Positions 34,118-43,553 of a stretch of DNA of 64,000 nucleotides are shown here, piece after piece. A program made the position numbers and the translations under genes. Position 1 is the first letter of the stretch; each line of letters opens with the position of its first letter. Under the pieces are notes generated by a model, which was not told where the DNA came from, did no database searches, and was given only the letters and a program-made list of their open reading frames with translations. The DNA comes from Soonwooa sp023440705 (GTDB taxonomy: Bacteria > Bacteroidota > Bacteroidia > Flavobacteriales > Weeksellaceae). Location: positions 5,712-69,711 of the forward strand of contig JAEXRP010000077.1 of assembly GCA_023440705.1 (NCBI GenBank), given 5' to 3'.

Positions 34118-35386
34118 ATGAGTGAAAATATTATTCTAGATATTGAAAATGTATCCAAACAATATCGTCTTGGCGAGGTAGGTACCGGTTCCTTGCAGCA
34201 TGATCTAAAACGCTGGTGGGCTAACATAAGAGGTAAAGAAGACCCATTTTTAAAAATTGGCGAAACTAACGATCGCACACAGAAAGGCGAGTCAGATTAC
34301 GTTTGGGCACTTAAAGATATTAACTTTAAAGTAGAACAGGGGCAAGCGGTTGGTATCATTGGAAGAAATGGTGCCGGAAAATCGACACTCTTAAAATTGC
34401 TTTCTAGAGTTACTAAGCCAACGACAGGTACTATTAAATACAAAGGACGTATTGCATCTTTGTTAGAAGTAGGTACAGGCTTCCATCCTGAAATGACGGG
34501 GCGTGAGAATATCTATCTAAATGGTGCTATCCTTGGTATGACAAGGAAAGAAATTACAAGAAAATTTGACGAAATTGTTGACTTTGCTGGTGTCGAAAGA
34601 TATATTGATACTCCCGTAAAAAGATACTCTTCAGGGATGTACGTGCGCCTCGCTTTTGCTGTAGCTGCACATTTAGAATCCGAAATTTTAATTGTTGATG
34701 AAGTATTAGCAGTTGGTGATGCTGAGTTTCAAAAAAAATGCCTTGGCAAAATGGGAGATGTTACCAAAGGCGAAGGTAGAACCGTTTTGTTTGTAAGCCA
34801 TAATATGACTGCGGTTAAAGAACTTTGCAATAACGGCATCTTAATGAAATATGGTCAAATTGCACACCAAGGAGACATTCTTGAAACAATACTAGAATAT
34901 CAAAAAGACTATGAGCTTTCCACAACCTACTTAGCAGAAAGCTTTGAAACAGCTGTAGGAAATGACAATATCAGAATTTTAGAATTCTCGGCAAAGCCAA
35001 TAACTGGGAAACTACTAGATATCGAATCTGGTGTTCGTGTTAAGTTAAAGTTTTATAATGCCTTACCCAATATTAATCTTGATGCAACTTTCGAATTAAG
35101 AAATTTCGAAGAGCTTGTTGTTTATCACGTTGGCAAATTAATCACAGAGAATAACGATTCGAAAACTGGTATATATACAGTAGAGTTTGACATGCCTCCT
35201 AGTATGCTAAATACGGGCAATTACTATTTTAAATTAATTTTTGGTAAAAACCAAAGTGAATTGTTATTTGGAATCGACAATCTTATCGGCTTTGAAGTAG
35301 AAAACGTAAAAGTAGGCGTTAAAACACACATCTATCCTGGTGTTATTAGACCTAATTTTGATTATAAAATAGATTTTCAGCAATGA
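34118..35386 (+). CDS. wzt: ABC transporter ATP-binding protein with carbohydrate-binding extension (Wzt-like)
   Basis: The ATPase partner of the Wzm-like permease. In the 422-residue protein the Walker A is GRNGAGKST (82-90), the signature YSSGM (170-174) and Walker B ILIVDE (190-195). An H-loop histidine lies in FVSHNM. Residues from about 270 to 422 form an extra domain like the Wzt C-terminal beta-sandwich, which in known exporters (E. coli O9a, O8) recognises the modified non-reducing end of the glycan. The stop codon overlaps the start of the ketoisomerase gene (ATGA), coupling exporter and sugar-synthesis genes. The ligand of the extension is unknown. Confidence 0.9.
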   Translation: MSENIILDIENVSKQYRLGEVGTGSLQHDLKRWWANIRGKEDPFLKIGETNDRTQKGESDYVWALKDINFKVEQGQAVGIIGRNGAGKSTLLKLLSRVTKPTTGTIKYKGRIASLLEVGTGFHPEMTGRENIYLNGAILGMTRKEITRKFDEIVDFAGVERYIDTPVKRYSSGMYVRLAFAVAAHLESEILIVDEVLAVGDAEFQKKCLGKMGDVTKGEGRTVLFVSHNMTAVKELCNNGILMKYGQIAHQGDILETILEYQKDYELSTTYLAESFETAVGNDNIRILEFSAKPITGKLLDIESGVRVKLKFYNALPNINLDATFELRNFEELVVYHVGKLITENNDSKTGIYTVEFDMPPSMLNTGNYYFKLIFGKNQSELLFGIDNLIGFEVENVKVGVKTHIYPGVIRPNFDYKIDFQQ

Positions 35387-35784
35387 AAAAACCTCAAATC
35401 ATAAGTTTAGATCAAATAGGTTCTTCAAGTTTAGGGTTTATTACAATTGCCGAAGCTCAAAAAAATATACCTTTTGACATAAAGCGGGTCTATTGGACTT
35501 ATTATACACCACAAGATGTTGTAAGGGGTGGACATGCCCATAAAGCTTTGGAGCAAGTTATTTTCGCAGTCTCTGGTGTTATAACATTCAACACGGAGGA
35601 TCTCGAAGGTAATAAAGTAACATTTGTGCTAGACCACCCATCAAAAGGTCTTTATCTTCCAAAATTAATATGGCGTGACATCCACTTTACGCATAGTGCA
35701 GTTTTGTTATGTTTAGCTTCGCAATATTATACTGAAGAAGATTATTTTAGGGATTTCGAAGAATTTAAAAAAACACTAAGATGA
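35383..35784 (+). CDS. dTDP-4-keto-6-deoxyglucose 3,4-ketoisomerase (FdtA/QdtA family)
   Basis: A 133-residue cupin that moves the keto group from C4 to C3 of the RfbB product, giving the substrate for 3-amination. The family signature is clear: PFDIKRVYWTYYTP, the active-site GGHAHKALEQVI (catalytic-type His52 region), LDHPSKGLYLPKLIWRD and the C-terminal LASQYYTEEDYFRDFEEF. FdtA (galacto product, Fuc3NAc route) and QdtA (gluco product, Qui3NAc route) differ by few residues, and I cannot decide between them safely. It overlaps the wzt stop by four bases and its own stop overlaps the acetyltransferase start by four. Confidence 0.87.
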   Translation: MKKPQIISLDQIGSSSLGFITIAEAQKNIPFDIKRVYWTYYTPQDVVRGGHAHKALEQVIFAVSGVITFNTEDLEGNKVTFVLDHPSKGLYLPKLIWRDIHFTHSAVLLCLASQYYTEEDYFRDFEEFKKTLR

Positions 35785-36560
35785 AATTTAATAACCGAAA
35801 TGTATTTGTCAGTCCAAAAGCTAGGATTGGTAAAAATGTAAGGATTGGGGATAATAGCGTTATCTACGACAATGTTACCATTGGAGATAACTCTATAATA
35901 TGCAATGATTGCGTTATTGGAGAGCCTACAAATGATTATTATTATAAAGACAACTACCAAAATCCTGAAACCATTATTGGAGAAGGATCTATGATACGTA
36001 GTCACACGATCTTATATGCTGGATCAACTTTTGGCAAAAACTTTTCAACTGGTCATCGTGTTACCGTTAGAGAACAATCTAAGTTCGGTGATAATTGCAG
36101 GCTCGGAACTGTCACTGATATCCAAGGCTATGTAGAGTTTGGTAATAACTGCTGGCTCCATAGTAATGTTCATATAGGGCAGCAATCAAAAATAGGAAAT
36201 TTTGTATTTATATATCCATATGTTGTTTTAACGAATGACCCTACTCCACCATCTAACATTTGCGTTGGCGCAACTATTGGCGACTTTTCTCAAATTGCAG
36301 TTGGAACTGTTCTACTTCCTAAAACAAAAATCGGCAAGCATTCTTTAGTTGGCGCCCAGTCTCTAGTAGGTGGTTCTTATGAAGATTACTCTTTAATTGC
36401 AGGAAATCCTGGAAAATTTATTAAAGATATTCGAGAATTAAAATCTAGAGAAACGGGAGATAGTCATTATCCTTGGCCATACAATTTCGATAGAGGAATG
36501 CCTTGGCAAGAAGAAGGCTTTGAAAGTTGGAAATTAAAAAATGGCTATGAAAATGATTAA
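35781..36560 (+). CDS. dTDP-3-amino-3,6-dideoxyhexose N-acetyltransferase (QdtC-like)
   Basis: A 259-residue left-handed beta-helix acyltransferase. Hexapeptide repeats run from about residue 8 to 195 (for example ARIGKNVRIGDNSVIYDNVTIGDN, read as six-residue units, then ATIGDFSQIAVGTVLLPKTKIG). The protein ends in a C-terminal extension with SHYPWPYNFDRGMPWQEEGF. The GEPTNDYYYKDN segment and overall length resemble QdtC, which N-acetylates the 3-amino group using acetyl-CoA. Position directly after the ketoisomerase with a four-base overlap supports this role. The stop codon lies in the left arm/loop of a strong inverted repeat. A different sugar acceptor is possible. Confidence 0.78.
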   Translation: MKFNNRNVFVSPKARIGKNVRIGDNSVIYDNVTIGDNSIICNDCVIGEPTNDYYYKDNYQNPETIIGEGSMIRSHTILYAGSTFGKNFSTGHRVTVREQSKFGDNCRLGTVTDIQGYVEFGNNCWLHSNVHIGQQSKIGNFVFIYPYVVLTNDPTPPSNICVGATIGDFSQIAVGTVLLPKTKIGKHSLVGAQSLVGGSYEDYSLIAGNPGKFIKDIRELKSRETGDSHYPWPYNFDRGMPWQEEGFESWKLKNGYEND

Positions 36561-36576
36561 ATCTTTTCATAGCCAT
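36541..36576 (+). terminator. 13-bp perfect hairpin overlapping the acetyltransferase stop
   Basis: ATGGCTATGAAAA (36541-36553) pairs perfectly with TTTTCATAGCCAT (36564-36576) around a 10-base loop that contains the stop codon. The tail is U-rich only after about 12 bases. It may end the first transcription unit, or protect its 3' end. The rest of the gap to 36795 shows no clear promoter. Confidence 0.6.
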
Positions 36577-36795
36577 CATAAACAATTTTACTTTTTTAAC
36601 TACATTATGAATCCATAATCTTAGATTTTATCTATTTTTCTTGTGTTAACCTTTTTGTCACACTAGTCGCTACGCGTATTTAGTTTTATAATATTTCTTA
36701 AAATATGCTGCGAAACAAAATCTAGTATTCCAAATTGGCATCCTCGTTTCTGTTTGAGGTCACTATAACAAATGAATTATTTCAACTTTTAAACT

Positions 36796-38652
36796 ATGTC
36801 AAAAAATTTCCGTTATGATATTTCTTTTTTGCGAGTAGTTGCAGTAATATCTGTTATACTATTTCATTATGATTTTTCATTCTTCAATGGCGGATTTGTT
36901 GGGGTTGATATATTCTTTGTAATCTCTGGCTACTTGATGACAAAAATTATCTTAACGGGGTTCGAGAAAAATAACTTTAATATTGTAGAATTCTATAAAA
37001 GACGAATCAATCGAATTATCCCTGCGTTACTAGCAACAATTTTGCTCTTTGGTTTCGCAATATTTTTTATTATCCCAACACAGTTTGTTTCATATTTGCA
37101 AAGTGCGTTTTCTAGTAGCTTGTTCTATTCCAATATCTATTATTATCGCAATATTGGCTATTTTGACCAAGCTTCACATAACAATTTTTTGCTCCACACT
37201 TGGTCTTTATCTGTAGAATGGCAGTTCTACATGGTATATCCATTAATTTTGTTGCCTTTTAAAAAAATCTATAAAAGACATCCAAAAATTTTCATAGGAA
37301 TATTTGGTGTCCTTACTTTGACCTCTTTTGTAGGAATGCTTTTACATTCTATTAATGATCAAAGCTATAGTTTTTACATTACCTATACACGTGCATGGGA
37401 AATGCTTGCTGGTGGCATCATTTTTTTAAATGATAAAAAACTAAATAATATAAAACCAAAAGCAAAGGTCTTCATTACTATTTTGTCGTTGCTTACTTTC
37501 GTGTATTTCTTTAAAAATGCTGATGCTGCTAATTGGCCTTCAATTAAGTCTATTTTTCCAGTGCTGGCAACAGCATTTATTATTGGTGTACAATCTAACT
37601 ACAACATATACAAAAGCAAAATAATTACCTATCTAGGAGATTTGTCTTATTCACTATATCTCTATCATTGGCCTTTGTACGTTTTCAGTCTATTTTTCGA
37701 ACTTAATCATCGTATATCTTTCAAGCTGTGTTTTATCGCACTATCATTTGTCTTGGCAGCCTTGTCCTATCATTTCATAGAAAAAAAATCTTATAGTGGA
37801 AAATCGAGATATATTGTTGCAGGATCTCTACTCATTTTCGTAGTTGGCTTTGGTCTTAGCAATATTAATCCCAGCAAATATTTGGGCGAAAATGGGAACC
37901 TAGCATTTGCAGTAACAAGATATAAAAAGGAAAATGCAATCCTCCAATACAATCTTGGTACAAGACATGTCACTGACAAAACAGATTATTACACATTTAA
38001 CAAAGATTTCTTATATCAGTTTTCCAAAAACGGACAAAAAAATGTAATATTACTAGGCGATAGTCATGCAGGTATGTTTGCAAAGACCTTTGAAAACATA
38101 AGTAAAGAATGTGGATTCAATCTCATCCAGATAACTGCAGATGCTACGTATCCAATGCTTAATGCTAACACGAAATTTCCAAATTCTCGTCTTTACTTTA
38201 ACTATATTTTTGAAAAGTACATACCATCTGTCTTTAATAAAATAGATTTGGTTATTATCAGCTCAAACTATAATGTGTACCATGATGATACATTATTGAA
38301 AAATATTAGTTTTACCCAGAACTACTTTACAAAATACAAAATTCCGTATTTTTTTCTTGGACAGACAGATCGATACTATTTGGATTTCCCTACCAATTAC
38401 TATCTCAATAAAACCTATAGTATAAATTACTACCAAACTAAAAGATCTTTACAACGATCTTCTGACTGCAATACAAAATTAAAGGGCATTTTACAAAATA
38501 CCTATTTTGACCTACAAAATCTACCAATTGAAAAAGTATCAAAAGACGAAAAACCTTATATTTACGATTCGGATCATCTCTCATATTATGGTACCGAACA
38601 ATATAAAGCGTACATAAAAAAAGAAATTCAGAACTATCTGAAAGCTAAATAA
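36796..38652 (+). CDS. O-antigen acetylase, acyltransferase-3 fused to SGNH domain (OafA-like)
   Basis: A 618-residue inner-membrane protein that probably O-acetylates the glycan. The N-terminal acyltransferase-3 domain opens with FRYDISFLRVVAVISVILFHYDF, which contains the conserved Arg and His24, and has GVDIFFVISGYLMTK and HTWSLSVEWQFYMVYPL (134-150). About ten membrane segments extend to residue 355. The C-terminal periplasmic SGNH domain has block I GDSHAG (421-426, Ser423) and a C-terminal DSDHLSYYG Asp-His block near 595. This architecture is known from OafA and other two-domain O-acetyltransferases. It stands 235 bp after the previous gene and 15 bp before the aminotransferase gene. 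Confidence 0.9.
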   Translation: MSKNFRYDISFLRVVAVISVILFHYDFSFFNGGFVGVDIFFVISGYLMTKIILTGFEKNNFNIVEFYKRRINRIIPALLATILLFGFAIFFIIPTQFVSYLQSAFSSSLFYSNIYYYRNIGYFDQASHNNFLLHTWSLSVEWQFYMVYPLILLPFKKIYKRHPKIFIGIFGVLTLTSFVGMLLHSINDQSYSFYITYTRAWEMLAGGIIFLNDKKLNNIKPKAKVFITILSLLTFVYFFKNADAANWPSIKSIFPVLATAFIIGVQSNYNIYKSKIITYLGDLSYSLYLYHWPLYVFSLFFELNHRISFKLCFIALSFVLAALSYHFIEKKSYSGKSRYIVAGSLLIFVVGFGLSNINPSKYLGENGNLAFAVTRYKKENAILQYNLGTRHVTDKTDYYTFNKDFLYQFSKNGQKNVILLGDSHAGMFAKTFENISKECGFNLIQITADATYPMLNANTKFPNSRLYFNYIFEKYIPSVFNKIDLVIISSNYNVYHDDTLLKNISFTQNYFTKYKIPYFFLGQTDRYYLDFPTNYYLNKTYSINYYQTKRSLQRSSDCNTKLKGILQNTYFDLQNLPIEKVSKDEKPYIYDSDHLSYYGTEQYKAYIKKEIQNYLKAK

Positions 38653-38667
38653 ACAACTCTAAACACA

Positions 38668-39768
38668 ATGATAAAATTCCTTGACCTTCAGAAGATAAAT
38701 TTAGTCCATCAACAAGAAATTGAACAAAAACTTCTAGAAGTTTTTCGTTCTGGTTGGTATCTCATGGGGGAAGAAGTTAAAAACTTCGAAAACAATCTAG
38801 CAAAATATACTGGGGCAAAGCATGCGATTGGTGTAGCCAATGGACTAGACGCTTTACGATTAATCTTCCGTGCCTACATAGAGTTAGGAATCATGAAGGC
38901 GGGTGACGAGGTAATTGTTCCTGCTAATACTTATATTGCATCTATACTAGCACTTTCTGATAATGGATTAGTACCAATCTTAGTGGAGCCAGAAGATGCT
39001 ACTTTTAATATAGACATCAGCAAAGTTGAAGCAGCTATTACATCCAAAACAAAAGCAATCTTAATAGTTCATCTACAAGGACGAATTGTCTTTAGTGATG
39101 AATTAAAATCTATTGCTAAAAAATACAACTTAAAAATTGTTGAAGACAATGCACAAGCAATTGGAGCTTCTTGGCAAGGCATTAAGTCTGGTAATCTTGG
39201 GGATGCAGCTGGATTCAGCTTTTATCCTGGAAAAAACCTTGGAGCACTTGGAGACGCTGGAGCTATAACCACAAATAATGATGATCTCGCAAAAACTATT
39301 CGTGCAATTGCCAATTACGGCTCTAACCAAAAATATGTGAATATCTACAAAGGTCTCAACTCTAGACTAGACGAAATCCAAGCAGCTGTTTTGGATGTCA
39401 AACTAAAATATATTGATCAAGAAAATGCGGCAAGACGTGTAATTGCGAAACGCTTTTTATCCGAAATCAATAATCCTAAGATTATTTTACCAGAAAATCC
39501 TAAAGATGAAAATGAACATGTATGGCATGTATTTGTATTAAGATCTAAAGAGCGAGATGCATTACAAAGCTATTTGACAGAAAAAGGTATCCAAACAATC
39601 ATCCACTATCCTATTCCGCCTCATCAACAGGAAGCCTATCGTGAGTTGCAACACCTTTCTTTCCCGATAACAGAAGATATGCACAACGAAGTCTTGAGTA
39701 TACCAATATCTTCAATTTTAACAAATGAAGAGGTTGCAGAAATCATCACAGTGATTAATTTGTTCTAA
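38668..39768 (+). CDS. DegT/DnrJ/EryC1 sugar aminotransferase (FdtB/QdtB-like)
   Basis: A 366-residue PLP-dependent aminotransferase that probably adds an amino group to C3 of dTDP-3-keto-6-deoxyhexose using glutamate. The family motifs are VANGLDALRL (57-66), the PLP-contacting VEDNAQAIGA (158-167, Asp160) and the Schiff-base Lys189 in FSFYPGKNLGALGDAG. The aspect GSNQKY...GLNSRLDEIQAAVL follows. Sequence style (FLDLQKINL, SGWYLMGEEV) matches the FdtB/QdtB/TylB group. Together with RfbA, RfbB, the ketoisomerase and the acetyltransferase it completes the 3-acetamido-3,6-dideoxyhexose pathway, though separated from them by the OafA-like gene. Confidence 0.88.
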   Translation: MIKFLDLQKINLVHQQEIEQKLLEVFRSGWYLMGEEVKNFENNLAKYTGAKHAIGVANGLDALRLIFRAYIELGIMKAGDEVIVPANTYIASILALSDNGLVPILVEPEDATFNIDISKVEAAITSKTKAILIVHLQGRIVFSDELKSIAKKYNLKIVEDNAQAIGASWQGIKSGNLGDAAGFSFYPGKNLGALGDAGAITTNNDDLAKTIRAIANYGSNQKYVNIYKGLNSRLDEIQAAVLDVKLKYIDQENAARRVIAKRFLSEINNPKIILPENPKDENEHVWHVFVLRSKERDALQSYLTEKGIQTIIHYPIPPHQQEAYRELQHLSFPITEDMHNEVLSIPISSILTNEEVAEIITVINLF

Positions 39769-39986
39769 CCGCATTTGAATGACATTATAATAAAAATGCT
39801 AAATAAATGCGAATAGATAATATTCTTTGAAACTAATAAAAATTACAACTGAATAATATGTTCTTGCACTTATTTGTGCATTTGTAGTTTTATTAAGTAA
39901 GACTAGAATCACCTATATTATTTTCAAAAAAATGATTTGACAAAATAATATAGCAGAAGTAATAATATCTTTTAAAACATTGCAAA

Positions 39987-41543
39987 ATGAGTATTGAGGC
40001 TAATCAACAATATTTCAATTCCTGTCTAGAAACTGTGAAATCGTTGTATGATAATCAACTTTACAACGACTGTGCAGAATATCTTAAAAAGCTAAGCTTT
40101 TTTGCGTGGCTTAATTTTTCTGGTTATTATAAAAACTCATCTCTGGAGCTATACCTTAACTTACTTGGCAAGCATATTTCCCCTTTTGTTAATGAAAAAT
40201 TAAAGGAGAAGAAAGATTACTTCAGTGTGTTACATATCTGCTCTCAGGTGTATAAAACAGGAGGGCATAGCAAGTTATTATATAATTGGATTAAGAATGA
40301 TCAAAAAAGCCATCATGCCCTACTATCTATTCGGCAGCCCATTGACGAATTAAGAGAGGTAAGCGAAAGCTATTTAGAAAAAGACAATCAACTTGATCTG
40401 CTAAGTGTAAATGCTGAAAATCTTCTCAAATCTTCTCAATTGTTAAGAGAAGTATTGTACAACAATTATGATCTAATAGTTTTACATATTCATCCTGATG
40501 AGGTCGTTACTAACATTGCTTTATCAGATACCAACATACCCACACCAGTAAGCTACCTAAATCATGCAGATCACGTGTATTGGAACGGGGTTACGATTTC
40601 TGATATTATTATTCAAATTAGAGAAAGCAATATTAGCTTCGATAGTGAAAGACGGGATATAACTTGCAAACAAGTATTTTTACCAATCCCAATTCCAGAG
40701 CAAGGATCTACTTCAATAGATGAGCACTCTGCAAGTATTAATATACTAACTACTGGCACATACTACAAATATCTTCCCAACGAAAAATATGACTTTCTTA
40801 AAGAGACTGAACTAATTGTAACTAGACATCCACATGTTTTAATACATATTGTCGGAATTAACGAACAATCGGAATACGCCCAAAAGCACCTACATCCGCA
40901 ACTCATTTTTCATGGTACAATTAGCCCAGAAGAATTACAATTGTTGGAGCAAAAGACCGATATCTATTTAGAAGGATTTCCTACACCGTCCTTTACGGCT
41001 TTGTTACAACCTGCAATGAAGGGAATTCCTTTTGTACTGCACTATCAACCTTTGGAGTTATTCAAACTATTTGTCGAAAACGATTCAGATTGTATCGTTT
41101 ACCCAAAAAGTGTACAGGATTGGCATCTTTTAGTAGATCGTCTTATATCTAACAAATCAGAAAGAGAAGCTTATGCGCAAAAACAATACAATATTATTCG
41201 CAATAATTTTCACATCGATAGTTGGCGCACAAAGCTTAACGAACTTTATGATCTTGCCAACTTAACAACACATAAGATCCATGACCTAAAAGAAGACAAA
41301 AGCTGGGAAGGCGAAAATGAAAAATTCTTAGTAACAACACACAAATATACCATCCAACATTATTTACATACCGAAAATCTGCCATTAGCCGACAAAGTAA
41401 AAGTTATCAAAAAGGCGAGCCTCAAAAACGACAATGTTTCCTACCTTGGAAAAAAAGCATTGTTAAACTATTTATCAAATAATAAACTAAAAAAAATATA
41501 TACGAATATTACACCTATAAAAAATCCAAGATCCAAAAAATAG
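39987..41543 (+). CDS. Probable GT-B glycosyltransferase, divergent
   Basis: A 518-residue soluble protein that I do not recognise closely. The layout suggests a GT-B fold: a helical N-terminal part (1-75), a first Rossmann-like half (about 80-235, with VYKTGGHSKLLYNWI and YDLIVLHIHPDEV, and NHADHVYWNG at 192-201) and a second half from about 248 (ILTTGTYYKYLPNEKY, HIVGINE, LIFHGTISPEELQLL). EGFPTPSFTALLQPAMKGIPFVL at about 329-350 (read as two pieces) occupies the place of the donor-binding Glu-rich loop in GT4 enzymes. A basic C-terminal tail of about 100 residues follows. It follows a 218-bp gap, suggesting a separate transcription unit. Donor and acceptor are unknown. Confidence 0.6.
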   Translation: MSIEANQQYFNSCLETVKSLYDNQLYNDCAEYLKKLSFFAWLNFSGYYKNSSLELYLNLLGKHISPFVNEKLKEKKDYFSVLHICSQVYKTGGHSKLLYNWIKNDQKSHHALLSIRQPIDELREVSESYLEKDNQLDLLSVNAENLLKSSQLLREVLYNNYDLIVLHIHPDEVVTNIALSDTNIPTPVSYLNHADHVYWNGVTISDIIIQIRESNISFDSERRDITCKQVFLPIPIPEQGSTSIDEHSASINILTTGTYYKYLPNEKYDFLKETELIVTRHPHVLIHIVGINEQSEYAQKHLHPQLIFHGTISPEELQLLEQKTDIYLEGFPTPSFTALLQPAMKGIPFVLHYQPLELFKLFVENDSDCIVYPKSVQDWHLLVDRLISNKSEREAYAQKQYNIIRNNFHIDSWRTKLNELYDLANLTTHKIHDLKEDKSWEGENEKFLVTTHKYTIQHYLHTENLPLADKVKVIKKASLKNDNVSYLGKKALLNYLSNNKLKKIYTNITPIKNPRSKK

Positions 41544-41724
41544 TTTTTACAAAATAGCCAATAAACGTATTTTAAAAATTATAAATACCGCATTAACTAA
41601 ATCAATCAAAAGTACTTTGTGTAAGTTATTTTAGAACACTCAAAACAGGGAAACATTTTACAAACAACTATCTGATTTACACCAAACAACAATTATTCCG
41701 ACAACTCTTTTCACATATCACACA

Positions 41725-42642
41725 ATGCCACAAGTTTCTGTTATTATCCCCAACTATAACCATTCGCTATATTTACAGGAGCGAATAGATAGTGTATTAG
41801 AGCAAAGCTTTCAAGATATTGAAGTCATCATTTTGGATGATCAATCAACAGATAATAGCAAAAATGTAATCGAGCAATATCGTAATCATCCCAAAGTGTC
41901 GCAAATCATATATAACGAAACTAACTCTGGGTCAACTTTTAGACAATGGAAAAAAGGATTTGGGATAGCCAAAGGAAAATACATTTGGATAGCAGAAAGT
42001 GATGACGTAGCTGATCCTAGCCTACTTCGCACGTTAGTACTAGCCTTAGATTCCGATGACGCTGTTACATTTTCTTTCTGTAGATCCGTAAAAATTGATA
42101 GTCATTCACAAATCATGGAAAGCATGTCGTGGTTCAATGATCTAGGCAAAAGAAATTGGATGGAAGAAAGTTTTATTAATGACGGAAAAGAGGAAATTAG
42201 AAATTATTTATTCTTCAAAAACATTGTTCCTAACGCCAGTGCGGTTTTGATAAATAAAAAGTATGTCAACGAAAATATCTTTACAGACATATCGAATATG
42301 AAATATGCTGGCGACTGGTACTTTTGGGTAAAGCTAGCAGAACAAGGGAAAATAGCATACTCTGCAGAAGCTCTTAACAAATTCCGTCAACATCAAAATA
42401 CAACCAGATCAATCAAAAATCCAGATAAAGAGATTAAAAGATTCGGTGAGTATTTTTTTATTATTAAATATGTTCAAAAAAAATATAACCTCAGTTGGAA
42501 CTTATCAAAACACTCTTGGATACTGAGAGAATATCTAGACAAAAAAACAATTTTCGACAAGAAAGCCCAAATACAAATTTTGTCTAAATTTCCGTTTCGA
42601 TATGCGCGATATTTAATATTAAATAGTCTGAAAAAGAAATAA
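41725..42642 (+). CDS. Family 2 glycosyltransferase
   Basis: A 305-residue cytoplasmic inverting glycosyltransferase of the GT-A fold. The N-terminus VSVIIPNYNHSLYLQERIDS, the nucleotide-binding DDQSTDNS and the metal-binding ESDDVADP (DxD-type) are standard GT2 features. GDWYFWVKLAEQGKIAY matches the acceptor-side region of many O-antigen GT2 enzymes. The stop TAA overlaps the ATG of the next gene by one base. The 181-bp gap before it contains no gene and only a near-consensus box (TACTTTG near 41613). Confidence 0.9.
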   Translation: MPQVSVIIPNYNHSLYLQERIDSVLEQSFQDIEVIILDDQSTDNSKNVIEQYRNHPKVSQIIYNETNSGSTFRQWKKGFGIAKGKYIWIAESDDVADPSLLRTLVLALDSDDAVTFSFCRSVKIDSHSQIMESMSWFNDLGKRNWMEESFINDGKEEIRNYLFFKNIVPNASAVLINKKYVNENIFTDISNMKYAGDWYFWVKLAEQGKIAYSAEALNKFRQHQNTTRSIKNPDKEIKRFGEYFFIIKYVQKKYNLSWNLSKHSWILREYLDKKTIFDKKAQIQILSKFPFRYARYLILNSLKKK

Positions 42643-43547
42643 TGAAAAATTATTTGAACAAACTTCTTTACAGAAACAAAAATTTCGATATAAGCTCAAC
42701 CACTGATCAACTTGACATTTGGGAGAATTCTTGCGAATCTGAAAATACAGAATATCAAAAAGAAACTCCGACTAGTATATGGACCTATTGGCACGATAAT
42801 GAGATCCCAAAATCGGTTCAGATTTGTGTGGCTTCATGGAGAAAAAACAACCCAGATTTTAAAATAAATATTGTTAACCATAGTAACCTAAATACCTTTT
42901 TACCAGATTTCAGATTTGATGATTACTACAATAAAAATATTGCAAACATCAGTGATATTATTAGGTTGAAGCTTCTGTATCTATATGGAGGAATTTGGTT
43001 AGATGCTTCTGTTTTTCTAAACACATCGTTATCCACTTATATAGAGCAAAAAGAATCTTATAATCTTGATCTTTTATGTTTTCGTGGAGATGGTCACAAT
43101 AATGATTCCAACTATCCAATTACCGAATCTTGGTTTTTGATAACTTCTCCAAAAAACCATTTTATTAAATTATGGTTAGATACACTGGACGAATGCTTTC
43201 GGAAAGTCAATTTTGACAATTACTTTCCTTCCAAATATCCTGAGATCTACAACAGCATAGAAGAAAAAAACAGAAATTACCTATTCGTATATATGGCTTC
43301 ACAAGTCGCTATGCGACACTCTTCGAACATCAAAATTGGTTTTCTAAACTCAAGGCTAAATGGATTTTTTTATAACTATTTATTTAAGTTTGATTATATC
43401 AAAATATCAAAATATTTCTTACTTGATTCTAATTACAAAAAATTTCCCAGTATTATTAAGTTAATGAGTAAAAACAGAAATGCGTTAGATAGTTTAATAC
43501 AAGCAAAAATGTACAAAAAAAATACTATGTTTGGACAATATATATAA
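42642..43547 (+). CDS. GT32-like capsular polysaccharide glycosyltransferase
   Basis: A 301-residue protein of the capsular-synthesis/DXD-sugar transferase group. Diagnostic stretches are TSIWTYWHDNEIPKSVQICVASWRKNNPDF, read as consecutive motifs, then ISDIIRLKLLYLYGGIWLDASVFLN, where GGIWLDAS carries the Asp-containing metal and nucleotide site. WFLITSPKNHFIKLWLDTL follows as in the family. A related but broken gene lies at 46263. It overlaps the preceding GT2 by one base, suggesting that both enzymes act on the same glycan. Confidence 0.82.
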   Translation: MKNYLNKLLYRNKNFDISSTTDQLDIWENSCESENTEYQKETPTSIWTYWHDNEIPKSVQICVASWRKNNPDFKINIVNHSNLNTFLPDFRFDDYYNKNIANISDIIRLKLLYLYGGIWLDASVFLNTSLSTYIEQKESYNLDLLCFRGDGHNNDSNYPITESWFLITSPKNHFIKLWLDTLDECFRKVNFDNYFPSKYPEIYNSIEEKNRNYLFVYMASQVAMRHSSNIKIGFLNSRLNGFFYNYLFKFDYIKISKYFLLDSNYKKFPSIIKLMSKNRNALDSLIQAKMYKKNTMFGQYI

Positions 43548-43553
43548 GACTTA

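Noticed and set aside
39865..39880. TGCAC/GTGCA hairpin between the aminotransferase and the next gene as a terminator
   Set aside because: Only five base pairs with an interrupted U-tract; too weak to call.
39936..39966. TTGACA followed by TAATAA resembling a sigma-70 promoter
   Set aside because: Bacteroidota use a different consensus, and in AT-rich DNA such a match is expected by chance.
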